Source of the DNA: Streptomyces sp. NBC_00377 | Lineage (GTDB): Bacteria > Actinomycetota > Actinomycetes > Streptomycetales > Streptomycetaceae | Assembly (NCBI RefSeq): GCF_036075115.1 | Contig: NZ_CP107958.1 | Location: 1,674,001-1,738,000 of the forward strand | DNA length: 64,000 nt | Direction of reading: 5' to 3' | Part shown: positions 31,871 through 40,053 of the stretch, piece by piece | Layout: each line of letters begins with the position of its first letter | Numbering within the stretch: the stretch's first letter is position 1 | Position numbers and translations under genes: made by a program | Notes under the pieces: generated by a model | Told to the model about the DNA's origin: nothing | The model's input: only the letters and a program-made list of their open reading frames with translations | Database searches by the model: none

Positions 31871-33052
31871 CTACGCGGGTGAGAACAGGTGGTCGCTGAT
31901 CAGCCGGGCCGCGCCGATGACACCGGCGGTGGGGCCCAACTCCCCTAGGACGATGGGCAGATTGCCGGTCGCGAGTGGCAGTGACTGGCGGTACACCTGG
32001 GTACGGATCGCGGCGAGCAGGGTGTGGCCGAGGCCGGTCACCCCGCCGCCGATCACCACCAGGCCGGGGTTGAAGAACGAGACGAGTGCGGCGATGACCT
32101 GACCGACGCGGTTGCCGCCTTCCCGGATCATCTCCAGGGAGGTGGCGTCTCCCGCGGCGGCCGCGGCGGCGACGTCGATCGCGGTGAGAGCGCCGCTCGT
32201 CGCCAGCCGTGCCGCGAGTTCCGCGGACAGGCCCTGCTGGGCCGCCTCCAGCGCGTCACGGGCCAGGGCCGCGCCGCTGAAGTGGGCCTCCAGGCAGCCC
32301 CGGTTGCCGCAGGCACACGGACGGCCGTCGGGCACGGCCTGGATGTGCCCGATGTCGCCCGCGCTGCCGGTCGTACCGCGGTAGACCTGACCGCCGACGA
32401 CGATGCCGCAGCCGATTCCGGTGCCGATCTTCACGCACAGGAAGTCGGCGACGGTGCGGGCGACGCCCGCGTGCTGCTCCCCCATGGCCATGAGGTTCAC
32501 GTCGTTGTCGACCATCACCGGGCAGCCGAGTTCCTGGCTGAGCGCCTCCCGCACGGGGAAACCGTCCCAGCCGGGCATGATCGGCGGCGCCACCGGCACC
32601 CCTTCGGGGAAACGGACCGGACCGGGTACGCCGATGCCGGCGCCGTCGAAGCCCTCGGCGAGTCCCGTCGCCCTCAGCTTCACGGCCATGGACAGGACCT
32701 GCTCGAAGACCGCGACCGGTCCCTCGCGGACGTCGAGGGGCTGGTTGAGGTGTCCGAGCGTCTCCAGTTCGGCGTTGGTGACCGCGACGTCGACCGAGGT
32801 CGCGCCGATGTCGACGCCGAGGAAGCGCAGTCCCGGATGGAGGCGGACGTTGTGCGAGCGGCGGCCGCCGCGCGAGGCGGCGAGTCCGTCGGCCACGACC
32901 AGCCCCGTCTCCAGGAGCCGGTCCACCTCCACGGCCAGTTTGGACCGCGACAGGTCGACCTGGTCACCCAGTTGGGCGCGGGAGTTGGGGCCGCCGTCCC
33001 GCAACAGCTTGAGCAGACGGGCCTGGTGAGCGTTCGCGGGGCGTGCCGTCAT
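31871..33052 (-). CDS. ROK family transcriptional repressor (NagC/XylR-like)
   Basis: 393 residues from the ATG at 33052 (MTARPANAHQARLLKLLRDGG). An N-terminal winged helix (about 10-65, SRAQLGDQVDLSRSKLAVEVDRLLETG) precedes a ROK sugar-kinase-like domain with the ATP-site motif VDIGATSVDVAV and the zinc motif CACGNRGCLEAHF preceded by GHIQ. Such proteins repress sugar transport operons until the sugar binds. It is just upstream of the importer genes on the same strand, so it very likely controls them. The frame is open further upstream, but the first 50 residues are not family-like. Confidence 0.9.
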   Translation of the reverse strand: MTARPANAHQARLLKLLRDGGPNSRAQLGDQVDLSRSKLAVEVDRLLETGLVVADGLAASRGGRRSHNVRLHPGLRFLGVDIGATSVDVAVTNAELETLGHLNQPLDVREGPVAVFEQVLSMAVKLRATGLAEGFDGAGIGVPGPVRFPEGVPVAPPIMPGWDGFPVREALSQELGCPVMVDNDVNLMAMGEQHAGVARTVADFLCVKIGTGIGCGIVVGGQVYRGTTGSAGDIGHIQAVPDGRPCACGNRGCLEAHFSGAALARDALEAAQQGLSAELAARLATSGALTAIDVAAAAAAGDATSLEMIREGGNRVGQVIAALVSFFNPGLVVIGGGVTGLGHTLLAAIRTQVYRQSLPLATGNLPIVLGELGPTAGVIGAARLISDHLFSPA

Positions 33053-33163
33053 ACGTCTCACGAGCCCCTCCCGCCTCAGTTCGGCCACCAGTGTCGGGCT
33101 TTCGAAGGGAACGTAGCAGCGCCCGCCGAACCTGGGAAGAAGCTGTGCATGGATTGCCGTCAA

Positions 33164-33186
33164 CTTTCTCCACTCGCAGGACAAAG
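33164..33186. promoter_or_regulatory. Candidate ROK operator/promoter region
   Basis: CTTTCTCC-N7-GGACAAAG is an imperfect palindrome (7 of 8 positions in each arm) about 112 bases upstream of the ROK start. On the minus strand a -35-like TTGACG lies directly after it. The position fits autoregulation of the ROK gene; the binding protein is inferred. Confidence 0.4.
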
Positions 33187-33210
33187 CGTCGGACCGAGGC
33201 ATACCGAACC

Positions 33211-33239
33211 GGCCGGGACCCCTTCACGGGGCCCCGGCC
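33211..33239 (-). terminator. Hairpin downstream of the GntR gene
   Basis: The arms 33211-33222 and 33228-33239 are complementary at 11 of 12 positions (GC-rich) around TTCAC. It lies about 90 bases past the stop of the 33329 gntR gene on the minus strand. Confidence 0.65.
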
Positions 33240-33328
33240 GCAGAAGTACCGCGTTCGGAGTGGGGCGGCCGGACGGTCGGACCGCGTGCCGACGGCCGGC
33301 CCCGGTGGGACGTACGCCCGGAAGGGGC

Positions 33329-34006
33329 TCAGGACTCGGCGCGGGCGTGATACGAGCGTCGGGTGTGCTCGGTGTGCTCCCGCATCAGCCGGGTCGCCGC
33401 CTGCTCGTCACGGGCGACGATCGCGGCGATCAGGTCCCGGTGCTCGATCCATGACTGGTGGCCGCGCCGGCGGGCCACCGGCGTGTGGTACCAGCGCACC
33501 CGGCGATCGACCTGGGCCGCGAGTTCCGCGAGGACCGCGTTGCCCGCGAGCTCGATGATCTTCGCGTGGAAACGGGCGTTCAACGCGACCGCGGTGTCCA
33601 CGTCGTCATCGGCCACGGCCAGCATGCCCTGCGCCAGGATCTCCTCCAGGGCCTCGATGCCGGCCTTGTCCGCGTGCGCCGCCGCCAGTCGCGCGGCCTC
33701 CGCCTCCAGCAGCGTACGGACGGTGAGGAGCTGGTCCGCCTCGTCCTCGGTCGGCTCGTGCACGAACGCGCCCTGGGCGGGCCGCAGATCCACCCAGCCC
33801 TCGGTGTTGAGCCGCTGAAGCGCCTCGCGCACCGGCTGCCGTGAGACGCCGAGATGGGTGGCGAGTTCGCTCTCGACGAGGTGCTGGCCGGGCTGGAGGG
33901 CGCGCGTCGTGATGAGTTCGAGCAGCGCCTCGTAGACACGGTCGCGCAGCGGGCCGGGCCGTTCGAGTCTGGGCACCGCACCCTGCGGCAGTCCTCTCGA
34001 CAACAT
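33329..34006 (-). CDS. GntR family transcriptional regulator, FCD (FadR) subfamily
   Basis: 225 residues from the ATG at 34006, chosen because AGGAGGGGGA precedes it; an upstream GTG 18 codons earlier lacks such a site. The winged helix is LATHLGVSRQPVREALQRLNTEGWVDLRP (about residues 45-75), followed by the FCD helical domain with metal ligands (ARFHAKIIELAGN, EHRDLIAAI). It is the first gene on the minus strand before the ROK gene and importer, so it may be a second regulator of the sugar locus or of the 34233 gene. A GntR-like site lies upstream (34123-34138). The ligand is unknown. Confidence 0.88.
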   Translation of the reverse strand: MLSRGLPQGAVPRLERPGPLRDRVYEALLELITTRALQPGQHLVESELATHLGVSRQPVREALQRLNTEGWVDLRPAQGAFVHEPTEDEADQLLTVRTLLEAEAARLAAAHADKAGIEALEEILAQGMLAVADDDVDTAVALNARFHAKIIELAGNAVLAELAAQVDRRVRWYHTPVARRRGHQSWIEHRDLIAAIVARDEQAATRLMREHTEHTRRSYHARAES

Positions 34007-34122
34007 CGGTCGGTCCCCCTCCTGGGCGACACCGGGCAACTGCGACCGGAAAGCCACCATCGATTGACGTACTCGGCCGGCCGCAGCCGATCGACCGTCC
34101 TGGGCCGGGTATCGATTGTCTT

Positions 34123-34138
34123 TCGTCTACAGTCTACG
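34123..34138. promoter_or_regulatory. Candidate GntR/FCD operator
   Basis: TCGTCTACAG fits the FadR-type pattern TNGTNNACNA at all but the last position, and overlaps a repeat of GTCTAC (GTCTACAGTCTAC). It lies about 120 bases upstream of the gntR start, the right place for autoregulation. Confidence 0.45.
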
Positions 34139-34232
34139 GCGCGCAGGAGCCGGAGCCCGGCCCAGTCGATCGCGTCACCCTATGCCGCGCACCCCCCGCG
34201 CCCTTCCCTCCCGGCGGCACCCCGCCCTTCGC

Positions 34233-35180
34233 TCACGGGCAGCGCACGACCTGGCCCGCATAGGACAGGTTGCCGCCGAAGCCGAACAGCAGTACCGGGT
34301 CGCCCGTGGAGACGGCGCCGCGCTCGACCAGCTTGGAGAAGGCGAGCGGGATGCTGGCGGCCGAGGTGTTACCCGATTCGGTGACGTCACGGGCGACCAC
34401 CGCGTTGACGGCGCCGATCTTCTGCGCGAGGGGTTCGATGATGCGCAGGTTCGCCTGGTGCAGGACGACGGCGGCGAGGTCCTCGGGGGTGAGGCCCGCC
34501 CGCTCGCAGGCCTTCCGCGCCAGGGGCGGCAGCTGGGTGGTGGCCCAGCGGTAGACGCTCTGCCCCTCCTGCGCGAACCGCGCCGGCTGCCCCTCGATGC
34601 GCACCGCGTGCCCCATCTCGGGCAGCGAACCCCACAGCACCGGCGAGATGCCGGGCTCGGCGCCGTCGGGACAGGCCTCGACCACGGCGGCGCCCGCGCC
34701 GTCGCCGACGAGCACACAGGTGGTGCGGTCGCTCCAGTCGGTCACCTCGGACATCTTGTCGGCGCCGATGACCAGGGCGCGGGTGGCGGCGCCCGCCCGG
34801 ACGGTGTGGTCGGCGGTGGCCAGCGCATGGGTGAAACCGGCGCAGACGACGTTGATGTCCATCGCGGCCGGCTGCGGGATACCGAGACGGGCGGCGACCC
34901 GGGCGGCCATGTTCGGCGAACGGTCGACGGCCGTGGAGGTCGCGACCAGCACCAGGTCGATGTCGCCCGGCGCGAGGCCGGCCGCCGCGAGCGCCTTGGC
35001 GGCGGCGTGCGCGGCCAGCTCGTCCACGGGCTCGTCGGGGCCCGCGATGTGGCGCGTGCGGATGCCCACTCGGCTCCTGATCCACTCGTCACTGGTGTCG
35101 ACCAGGCCCGCCAGGTCCTCGTTGGTGAGTACCTTGGCGGGCTGGTAGTGGCCGACGGCGGCGATGCGCGAGCCGTTCAT
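34233..35180 (-). CDS. 3-oxoacyl-[acyl-carrier-protein] synthase III family protein (FabH-like)
   Basis: 315 residues from the ATG at 35180, preceded by a G-rich site. The complete KAS III triad is visible: C113 (INVVCAGFTH), H241 (VVLHQANLRI) and N271 (SGNTSAAS). The CoA-binding DEWIRSRVGIRTRHIA segment is also present. FabH-type enzymes condense an acyl-CoA starter with malonyl-ACP. No ACP or other fatty-acid genes are adjacent, so this is a stand-alone paralogue, perhaps making specialised fatty acyl or alkyl-quinolone-like products. It is not part of the housekeeping fab cluster. Confidence 0.88.
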   Translation of the reverse strand: MNGSRIAAVGHYQPAKVLTNEDLAGLVDTSDEWIRSRVGIRTRHIAGPDEPVDELAAHAAAKALAAAGLAPGDIDLVLVATSTAVDRSPNMAARVAARLGIPQPAAMDINVVCAGFTHALATADHTVRAGAATRALVIGADKMSEVTDWSDRTTCVLVGDGAGAAVVEACPDGAEPGISPVLWGSLPEMGHAVRIEGQPARFAQEGQSVYRWATTQLPPLARKACERAGLTPEDLAAVVLHQANLRIIEPLAQKIGAVNAVVARDVTESGNTSAASIPLAFSKLVERGAVSTGDPVLLFGFGGNLSYAGQVVRCP

Positions 35181-35361
35181 TGGGGGGTCCCCCTCGTTGC
35201 CTTGGGTAGCGGGATCCACCAGTCTGATCAGTGACTCACGGGTACGAGGGCGCGTGAAGCGACAGGAAACGCGTTCTGTGGTTGTCGGCTTCCCCATAGC
35301 CCTCGGACGCCCGGGCAACCGCCGAACACGCTCCCGCCGGACACCCGCCCCGCGAACGCCG

Positions 35362-35499
35362 CTATCCGGTGAACAGCTGCGTCGCCTTCTGTACCAGCTC
35401 GTACAGTCCGTAGGCGAGCGGCGCCCCCACCCACAGCCAGGCGAGGGCGATCAGCGGCCGCCGGTCAGGCTGCGGACTCGGGCTGCTGTCGTTCGACAT
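35362..35499 (-). CDS. MFS transporter small subunit (45 aa, single-helix membrane protein)
   Basis: A 45-residue ORF starting MSNDSSPSPQPDRRPL, then one hydrophobic helix (LIALAWLWVGAPLAYGLYEL, residues 16-35) and ending KATQLFTG. Its ATG lies 35 bases inside the end of the MFS transporter gene, so translation is coupled. Tiny proteins of this type accompany oxalate/formate antiporter (OFA) family MFS carriers in actinobacteria and are annotated as their small subunit. Too short for most gene finders, but the overlap, helix and position support it. Its function with the carrier is not established. Confidence 0.8.
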   Translation of the reverse strand: MSNDSSPSPQPDRRPLIALAWLWVGAPLAYGLYELVQKATQLFTG

Positions 35500-36799
35500 C
35501 GGCGGCCTCCCTCTGGGCGGGGATGTGGTGACGGGCGTGGACGGGCCGGACGAGTTCGTTGGCGACGAAACCGACGGCCAGCAGCCCGATCATGATGAAC
35601 AGGGACAGGGTGTACAGCGACGAGCCGTGTTTTCCGGCCTCCTCCTGCCGGTCGGCGATCCAGTTCACGATCAGCGGACCGAGCACGCCCGCGGTGGACC
35701 AGGCGGTCAGCAGCCGCCCGTGGATCGCGCCGACCTGGTACGTCCCGAACAGGTCCTTGAGGTAGGCGGGGATCGTCGCGAAACCGCCGCCGTAGAAGGA
35801 GAGGATCACCAGGGCACACAGGACGAACAGGGGTTTCGACGAATCGCCGATCAGCGCGATGAGGGCGTACATCAGGGCGCCGACGCCCAGGTACACCCGG
35901 TAGATGTTCTTGCGCCCGATCAGGTCGGAGGTCGAGGACCAGCCGATCCGGCCCGCCATGTTCGCCGCGGACAGCAGGGCGACGAAGCCGGCGGCCGCGG
36001 AGACCGAGACCGGCGTGGAGGTGTCGGCGAAGAAGTCCTTGATCATCGGGGCGGCCTTCTCCAGGATGCCGATGCCCGCGGTCACGTTCATACAGAGCAC
36101 GACCCACAGGCACCAGAACTGCGGAGTGCGCACCGCACTGCTCGCCGAGACCTGTACTCCCCCGGCGGCGCCGGGCCCGGCCGCGGTCGGCTGCGCGCCG
36201 CGTGGCACCCGCACCAGCAGTACCCCCAGCGTCATGAACACGGCGTACGACAGCCCGTGCACGAGAAACGCGACGGCGATGCCGGAGCTGTCGGAACCGA
36301 ACGACTCGAGCATCTGCGCCGACCAGGGCGAGGCGATGAGCGCGCCGCCGCCGAAGCCCATGATGGCGATTCCGGTGGCCATTCCGGGCCGGTCGGGGAA
36401 CCACTTGATCAGGGTGGAGACGGGCGAGATGTAACCGATGCCGAGGCCGATGCCGCCGACGAACCCGTAGCCGAGGACGATCAGCCAGTACTGCTCGGTG
36501 GCGGCGCCGAGCGCGGAGATGAGGAAGCCGGACGAGAAGCAGACCAGGGCGACGGTCATCGCCCAGCGCGGCCCGTTGCGCTCCACCAGCGTGCCGCCGA
36601 AGGCGGCGGACAGGCCGAGCATGACGATGGCGAGCTGGAACGGCAGCGCGCTCTGTGTGCCGCTGAGACCGAGGGCGGATTCCAGCGGCGGCTTGAACAC
36701 GGACCACGCGTAGGCCTGACCGATGGACAGATGGACCGAGAGGGCGGCCGGGGGAACGAGCCAACGGCTCCAGCCGGCCGGTGCGACGGGGGGACTCAT
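35465..36799 (-). CDS. OFA family MFS transporter (oxalate/formate antiporter-like)
   Basis: 444 residues from the ATG at 36799, with twelve hydrophobic segments. MFS loop motifs are visible (ERNGPRWAMTV after helix 2; IKWFPDRPGMATGIAIMGFGGGAL around helices 4-5), the latter being typical of the OFA family. OFA carriers exchange carboxylates such as oxalate and formate. The genes on the other side of the promoter region encode a formate dehydrogenase iron-sulfur fragment and FdhD, which favours formate or oxalate as cargo. The coding frame extends upstream, but residues before this ATG are basic and not membrane-like. Confidence 0.88.
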   Translation of the reverse strand: MSPPVAPAGWSRWLVPPAALSVHLSIGQAYAWSVFKPPLESALGLSGTQSALPFQLAIVMLGLSAAFGGTLVERNGPRWAMTVALVCFSSGFLISALGAATEQYWLIVLGYGFVGGIGLGIGYISPVSTLIKWFPDRPGMATGIAIMGFGGGALIASPWSAQMLESFGSDSSGIAVAFLVHGLSYAVFMTLGVLLVRVPRGAQPTAAGPGAAGGVQVSASSAVRTPQFWCLWVVLCMNVTAGIGILEKAAPMIKDFFADTSTPVSVSAAAGFVALLSAANMAGRIGWSSTSDLIGRKNIYRVYLGVGALMYALIALIGDSSKPLFVLCALVILSFYGGGFATIPAYLKDLFGTYQVGAIHGRLLTAWSTAGVLGPLIVNWIADRQEEAGKHGSSLYTLSLFIMIGLLAVGFVANELVRPVHARHHIPAQREAADVERQQPESAA

Positions 36800-36930
36800 G
36801 AATCCTGAAAGGTAGGAACCCACAGGCGCGTGGGAAAGGCGGCGCGTCGACTGTATGCGGTGAACGGTATCCAGCCTGCGCCGAACGGTCTCCAGCGGAG
36901 CTCGGACAGGCCCCGCCGGAGCTCGGGTCG

Positions 36931-37212
36931 GTGCGCGGGCCCTTGTCGCCTCCACTTCCACAGGGAGCGCTGTCGTCCAAATCCAAGTCCAAGTCCGAGT
37001 ACGACCGGCGGGCGGCCGGGAACTGGGACGAGTCGGCGCAGACCCGGACCACGACCGTGTGCGCCCACTGCGGGGTGGGCTGCAACCTCACGCTCCATGT
37101 GCAGGACAATGACATCGTGAAGGTCACCTCACCGCACGACAACCCGGTGACCCACGGGAACCTCCGCATCAAGGGCCGCTTCGGCTACCAGCACGTACAG
37201 AACCGGGGCTGA
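36931..37212 (+). CDS. Truncated formate dehydrogenase alpha-type protein: Fe4S4 domain only, probable remnant
   Basis: About 93 residues from the GTG at 36931 (start uncertain). The C-terminal half is a molybdopterin-oxidoreductase Fe4S4 domain: [18 protein letters not shown], then the [15 protein letters not shown] segment. In intact enzymes the fourth cluster cysteine sits in NLCIKGRFG; here that codon is CGC (Arg), one transition from TGC. The protein stops just after this domain, so the whole molybdopterin catalytic region is missing. It lies 7 bases before fdhD. It may be a decayed formate dehydrogenase or a shortened partner subunit; loss of the fourth cysteine favours decay. Confidence 0.6.
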   Translation: MRGPLSPPLPQGALSSKSKSKSEYDRRAAGNWDESAQTRTTTVCAHCGVGCNLTLHVQDNDIVKVTSPHDNPVTHGNLRIKGRFGYQHVQNRG

Positions 37213-37219
37213 TCACGAC

Positions 37220-38068
37220 ATGGGACGATTCACCGAACGACGCAAGGTGATCCGCATCAGGGACGGAGCGGTCTCCACCCGCCCGGACACCCTGGTCGCC
37301 GAGGAACCACTGGAGATCCGGCTCAACGGCAAGCCGCTGGCCATCACCATGCGCACGCCCGGTGACGACTTCGCGCTGGCCGCCGGTTTCCTGGTGAGCG
37401 AGGGCGTCCTGGCCTCGGCGTCGGATCTGCTGAACATCGTCTACTGCGCGGGGGCGACCGCCGACGGTTCCAACACCTACAACGTGGTGGACGTCCGGAC
37501 GGCACCCGGCGTGACGATCCCAGACATCACCCTCGAGCGGAACGTCTACACCACCTCCTCCTGCGGCATCTGCGGCAAGGCGAGCCTCGACGCCGTACGG
37601 ACGGCCACCCGCTGGCCGATCGCCGACACGCCCCCGCTCCGGATCGCACCCGAACTCCTCGCGAGCCTCCCCGACCGGCTCCGCGAGGCCCAGCGGGTCT
37701 TCGACCGGACCGGAGGGCTCCACGCGGCCGCCCTGTTCTCCGAGGACGGCGAGCTGCTGGACGCGCGGGAGGACGTGGGCCGGCACAACGCGGTCGACAA
37801 GCTGGTCGGACGTGCCCTACAGAACGGGGACCTGCCCCTGTCGCGGACGATCCTCCTGGTGTCGGGCCGGGCCTCGTTCGAACTGGCGCAGAAGGCCGCG
37901 ATGGCGGGCATCCCGGTGCTGGCGGCGGTCTCGGCGCCCTCTTCGCTGGCCGTGGACCTGGCCGCGGAGACCGGGCTGACCCTGGTGGGCTTCCTGCGCG
38001 GGAGCTCCATGAACGTGTACGCGGGTGAGGACCGCATCACCCTGCGGACCGCGGCCGCCCAGGGCTGA
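37220..38068 (+). CDS. fdhD: Formate dehydrogenase accessory sulfurtransferase FdhD
   Basis: 282 residues. The CxxC sulfur-transfer motif is C115-G-I-C118 ([10 protein letters not shown]), and other FdhD landmarks are [47 protein letters not shown] and [38 protein letters not shown]. FdhD passes sulfur from a cysteine desulfurase to the molybdenum cofactor of formate dehydrogenase. The ATG is 7 bases after the Fe4S4 fragment. The full catalytic subunit is not in the window, so its client must be encoded elsewhere or be lost. Confidence 0.93.
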   Translation: MGRFTERRKVIRIRDGAVSTRPDTLVAEEPLEIRLNGKPLAITMRTPGDDFALAAGFLVSEGVLASASDLLNIVYCAGATADGSNTYNVVDVRTAPGVTIPDITLERNVYTTSSCGICGKASLDAVRTATRWPIADTPPLRIAPELLASLPDRLREAQRVFDRTGGLHAAALFSEDGELLDAREDVGRHNAVDKLVGRALQNGDLPLSRTILLVSGRASFELAQKAAMAGIPVLAAVSAPSSLAVDLAAETGLTLVGFLRGSSMNVYAGEDRITLRTAAAQG

Positions 38069-38089
38069 CCCGGTTCCCCGCGGCACGGC

Positions 38090-38140
38090 GGCGGGGCCCC
38101 GACGGGCGGGGAGCGCCCCCTGCGCCGCACGGGCCCCGCC
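38090..38140. terminator. Bidirectional hairpin between fdhD and the isochorismatase-fold gene
   Basis: The arms GGCGGGGCCC (38090-38099) and GGGCCCCGCC (38131-38140) are perfect complements with a 31-base loop that can itself fold (GGGCG/CGCCC). It lies between converging genes. Confidence 0.6.
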
Positions 38141-38194
38141 TCAGCTCACCCACGCCCCTCCCGCGTCCCGGCCCACGCCCCTTTCGGTCGCCTC

Positions 38195-38722
38195 TCAACC
38201 GCTCGTGAAGCGCACGTCGGCCGCCCGCGTCACCGTCCCCAGCCGGGGGAAGTCCAGCTTCACCGACGCCTCGTGCTCGGCCGCGGTGAGAGCGGACATG
38301 GCGTCCTCGACGAAGACCAGGTCGTAACCGAGGTCGCCGGCGGCACGGGCGGTGGACTCGACGCCGAGGTTGGTAGCGATACCGCCGAACACGAGCGTCG
38401 TCACACCTCGTTCGCGGAGCCGATCGTCCAGACCCGTCCCCTGGAAGGCGCCGATGGTCCGCTTGACGATCTCCAAGTCACCCTCTTGGAGCAGCCCTTG
38501 CACCAGACCGCTGCCGGGCGGCTGGTCGGTGACGCCGGGACGTTCGACGCGGACGAGGACGACGAGCGCGCCGGCCGACCGGAACGCCGCCGCCAACTCC
38601 TCGGCGGCGGCCAGCACTTCGGTGCCCTTGTGGGGCTCGAGGGGCAGGGCGACGATGCGGTCCATCAGGTCGACGAGAACGAGGGCGCTGCGCGCGGGGA
38701 CTGACGGGAGAGCTGCGGTCAT
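38195..38722 (-). CDS. Isochorismatase-family hydrolase lacking the catalytic cysteine
   Basis: 175 residues of the isochorismatase/nicotinamidase fold. Asp18 (LVLVDLMD) and Lys87 (IVKRTIGAFQGT) of the catalytic triad are in place, but the cysteine position is Gly120 (GIATNLGVESTARAA). Amidohydrolases of this fold need that cysteine; true isochorismatases such as EntB and PhzD lack it and hydrolyse an enol ether. This protein is therefore more likely to act on a vinyl ether or other non-amide substrate, or to be non-catalytic. It stands alone, converging on fdhD. The ATG start has no in-frame rival. Confidence 0.85.
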   Translation of the reverse strand: MTAALPSVPARSALVLVDLMDRIVALPLEPHKGTEVLAAAEELAAAFRSAGALVVLVRVERPGVTDQPPGSGLVQGLLQEGDLEIVKRTIGAFQGTGLDDRLRERGVTTLVFGGIATNLGVESTARAAGDLGYDLVFVEDAMSALTAAEHEASVKLDFPRLGTVTRAADVRFTSG

Positions 38723-38894
38723 GACAGAACGTTATCCGCCGTCGGCCCTGCGTACCGGAGATCCGGATCAACCACGGGGAGTTCGCCCGCAAGGACGCGC
38801 CCCACGCGTACGCGACACCGCCCCGCGCCCCGCGGCCCTCGCGGTCCGCGGCGGCGAACCGGCGGGCCGGCTCACGCCGTGGCCGGTGGCTCCG

Positions 38895-39911
38895 TCAGGC
38901 CGCGGCCGTCGACCGCCCGTCGGCGTGTTCCTTCGACGTCTCCAGCGGATCCCTGGCCCGGCGCTTGGCGATGACCGCGCACACCATCAGCTGCATCTGA
39001 TGGAAGAGCATCAGGGGCAGCACCGCCAGCGAGGCGTGCGCGCCGAACAGGACGCTCGCCATGGGCAGCCCCGAGGCGAGGGACTTCTTGGAGCCCGCGA
39101 ACTGGATCGCGACGCGGTCCTCACGGCCGAACCGCAACGCCTTGCCGCCGTACCAGGTCAGGGTGAGCATCACCGCGAGCACGACGGCCTCGACGACGAG
39201 CAGCCCACCCAGCCGTACGGCGCTGACCTGGTGCCAGATGCCCTGCACCACGCCCTCGCTGAACGCGGTGTAGACGACGAGGAGGATCGAGCCGCGGTCG
39301 ACCAGCCCCAGCACCTTCTTGTGCCGGGTGACGAACCCGCCGATCCAGCGCCGCAGCAGCTGCCCCGCGAGGAACGGTACGAGCAGTTGCAGCACGATCT
39401 CGACCAGCGAGTCCGCGGAGAAGCCGCCGCCGCTGCTGCCCAGCAGGGCGGCCGCCAGCAACGGGGTGACGACGATGCCGACCAGCGAGGAGAAGGAACC
39501 CGCGCAGATGGCGGCCGGCACGTTGCCCCGGGCGATGGAGGTGAAGGCGATCGACGACTGGATGGTCGACGGCACGAGGGTGAGGAAGAGCAGACCCTGG
39601 TAGAGCGGCTGGGTGAGGATCACCGGCACCAGACCGCGCGCGGCGAGGCCCAGCAGCGGGAAGACGAGGAAAGTGCAGGCCAGGACGGTGACGTGTAGCC
39701 GCCAGTGCTTCAGTCCCGCCAGCGCCTCACCGGTGGACAGCCGGGCGCCGTACAGGAAGAAGAGGAACGCGATCGCAGCCGTGGAGGCGCCGGAGGCCAC
39801 GTCGGCGCCCGCGCCGCGCGCCGGGAACAGCGCCGCGAGCCCGACGGTCCCGAGCAGCATCAGGATGTAGGGGTCGACCGGCATCCGACTCGGCCAGTGC
39901 AGGCGTTTCAC
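38895..39911 (-). CDS. Bile acid:sodium symporter family protein (SBF-like)
   Basis: 338 residues with about nine or ten membrane helices; landmarks are FFLYGARLSTGEAL, LVPSTIQSSIAFTSIARGN and ICAGSFSSLVGIVVTPLL, the crossover region of the SBF-like/RCH1 type. These proteins transport organic anions with sodium or influence calcium homeostasis. The GTG start lies back-to-back with a LysR gene, 142 bases apart, with a LysR-type box between them, so the LysR protein probably controls this transporter. The last about 20 residues are charged and cytoplasmic. The cargo is unknown. Confidence 0.88.
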   Translation of the reverse strand: MKRLHWPSRMPVDPYILMLLGTVGLAALFPARGAGADVASGASTAAIAFLFFLYGARLSTGEALAGLKHWRLHVTVLACTFLVFPLLGLAARGLVPVILTQPLYQGLLFLTLVPSTIQSSIAFTSIARGNVPAAICAGSFSSLVGIVVTPLLAAALLGSSGGGFSADSLVEIVLQLLVPFLAGQLLRRWIGGFVTRHKKVLGLVDRGSILLVVYTAFSEGVVQGIWHQVSAVRLGGLLVVEAVVLAVMLTLTWYGGKALRFGREDRVAIQFAGSKKSLASGLPMASVLFGAHASLAVLPLMLFHQMQLMVCAVIAKRRARDPLETSKEHADGRSTAAA

Positions 39912-40016
39912 AGTGCTCCACGTGCGGTTCGATGGGTCGCGCGGGGCCCGGAGAGCCCCTCCCCATCGTCCTCCTGCCCGCCGTGATCGGGAATCCGGTA
40001 TACCGCTCTCACTGTC

Positions 40017-40031
40017 ATCGTGAAATGCGAT
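40017..40031. promoter_or_regulatory. LysR-type T-N11-A box in the divergent promoter region
   Basis: ATCG-N7-CGAT at 40017-40031 is a perfect inverted repeat containing T-N11-A, the LysR consensus. It lies 23 bases upstream of the lysR start and about 105 bases upstream of the transporter start, as expected for a site controlling both. Confidence 0.65.
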
Positions 40032-40053
40032 AGCAGGACAGCGAAGGGCTACT

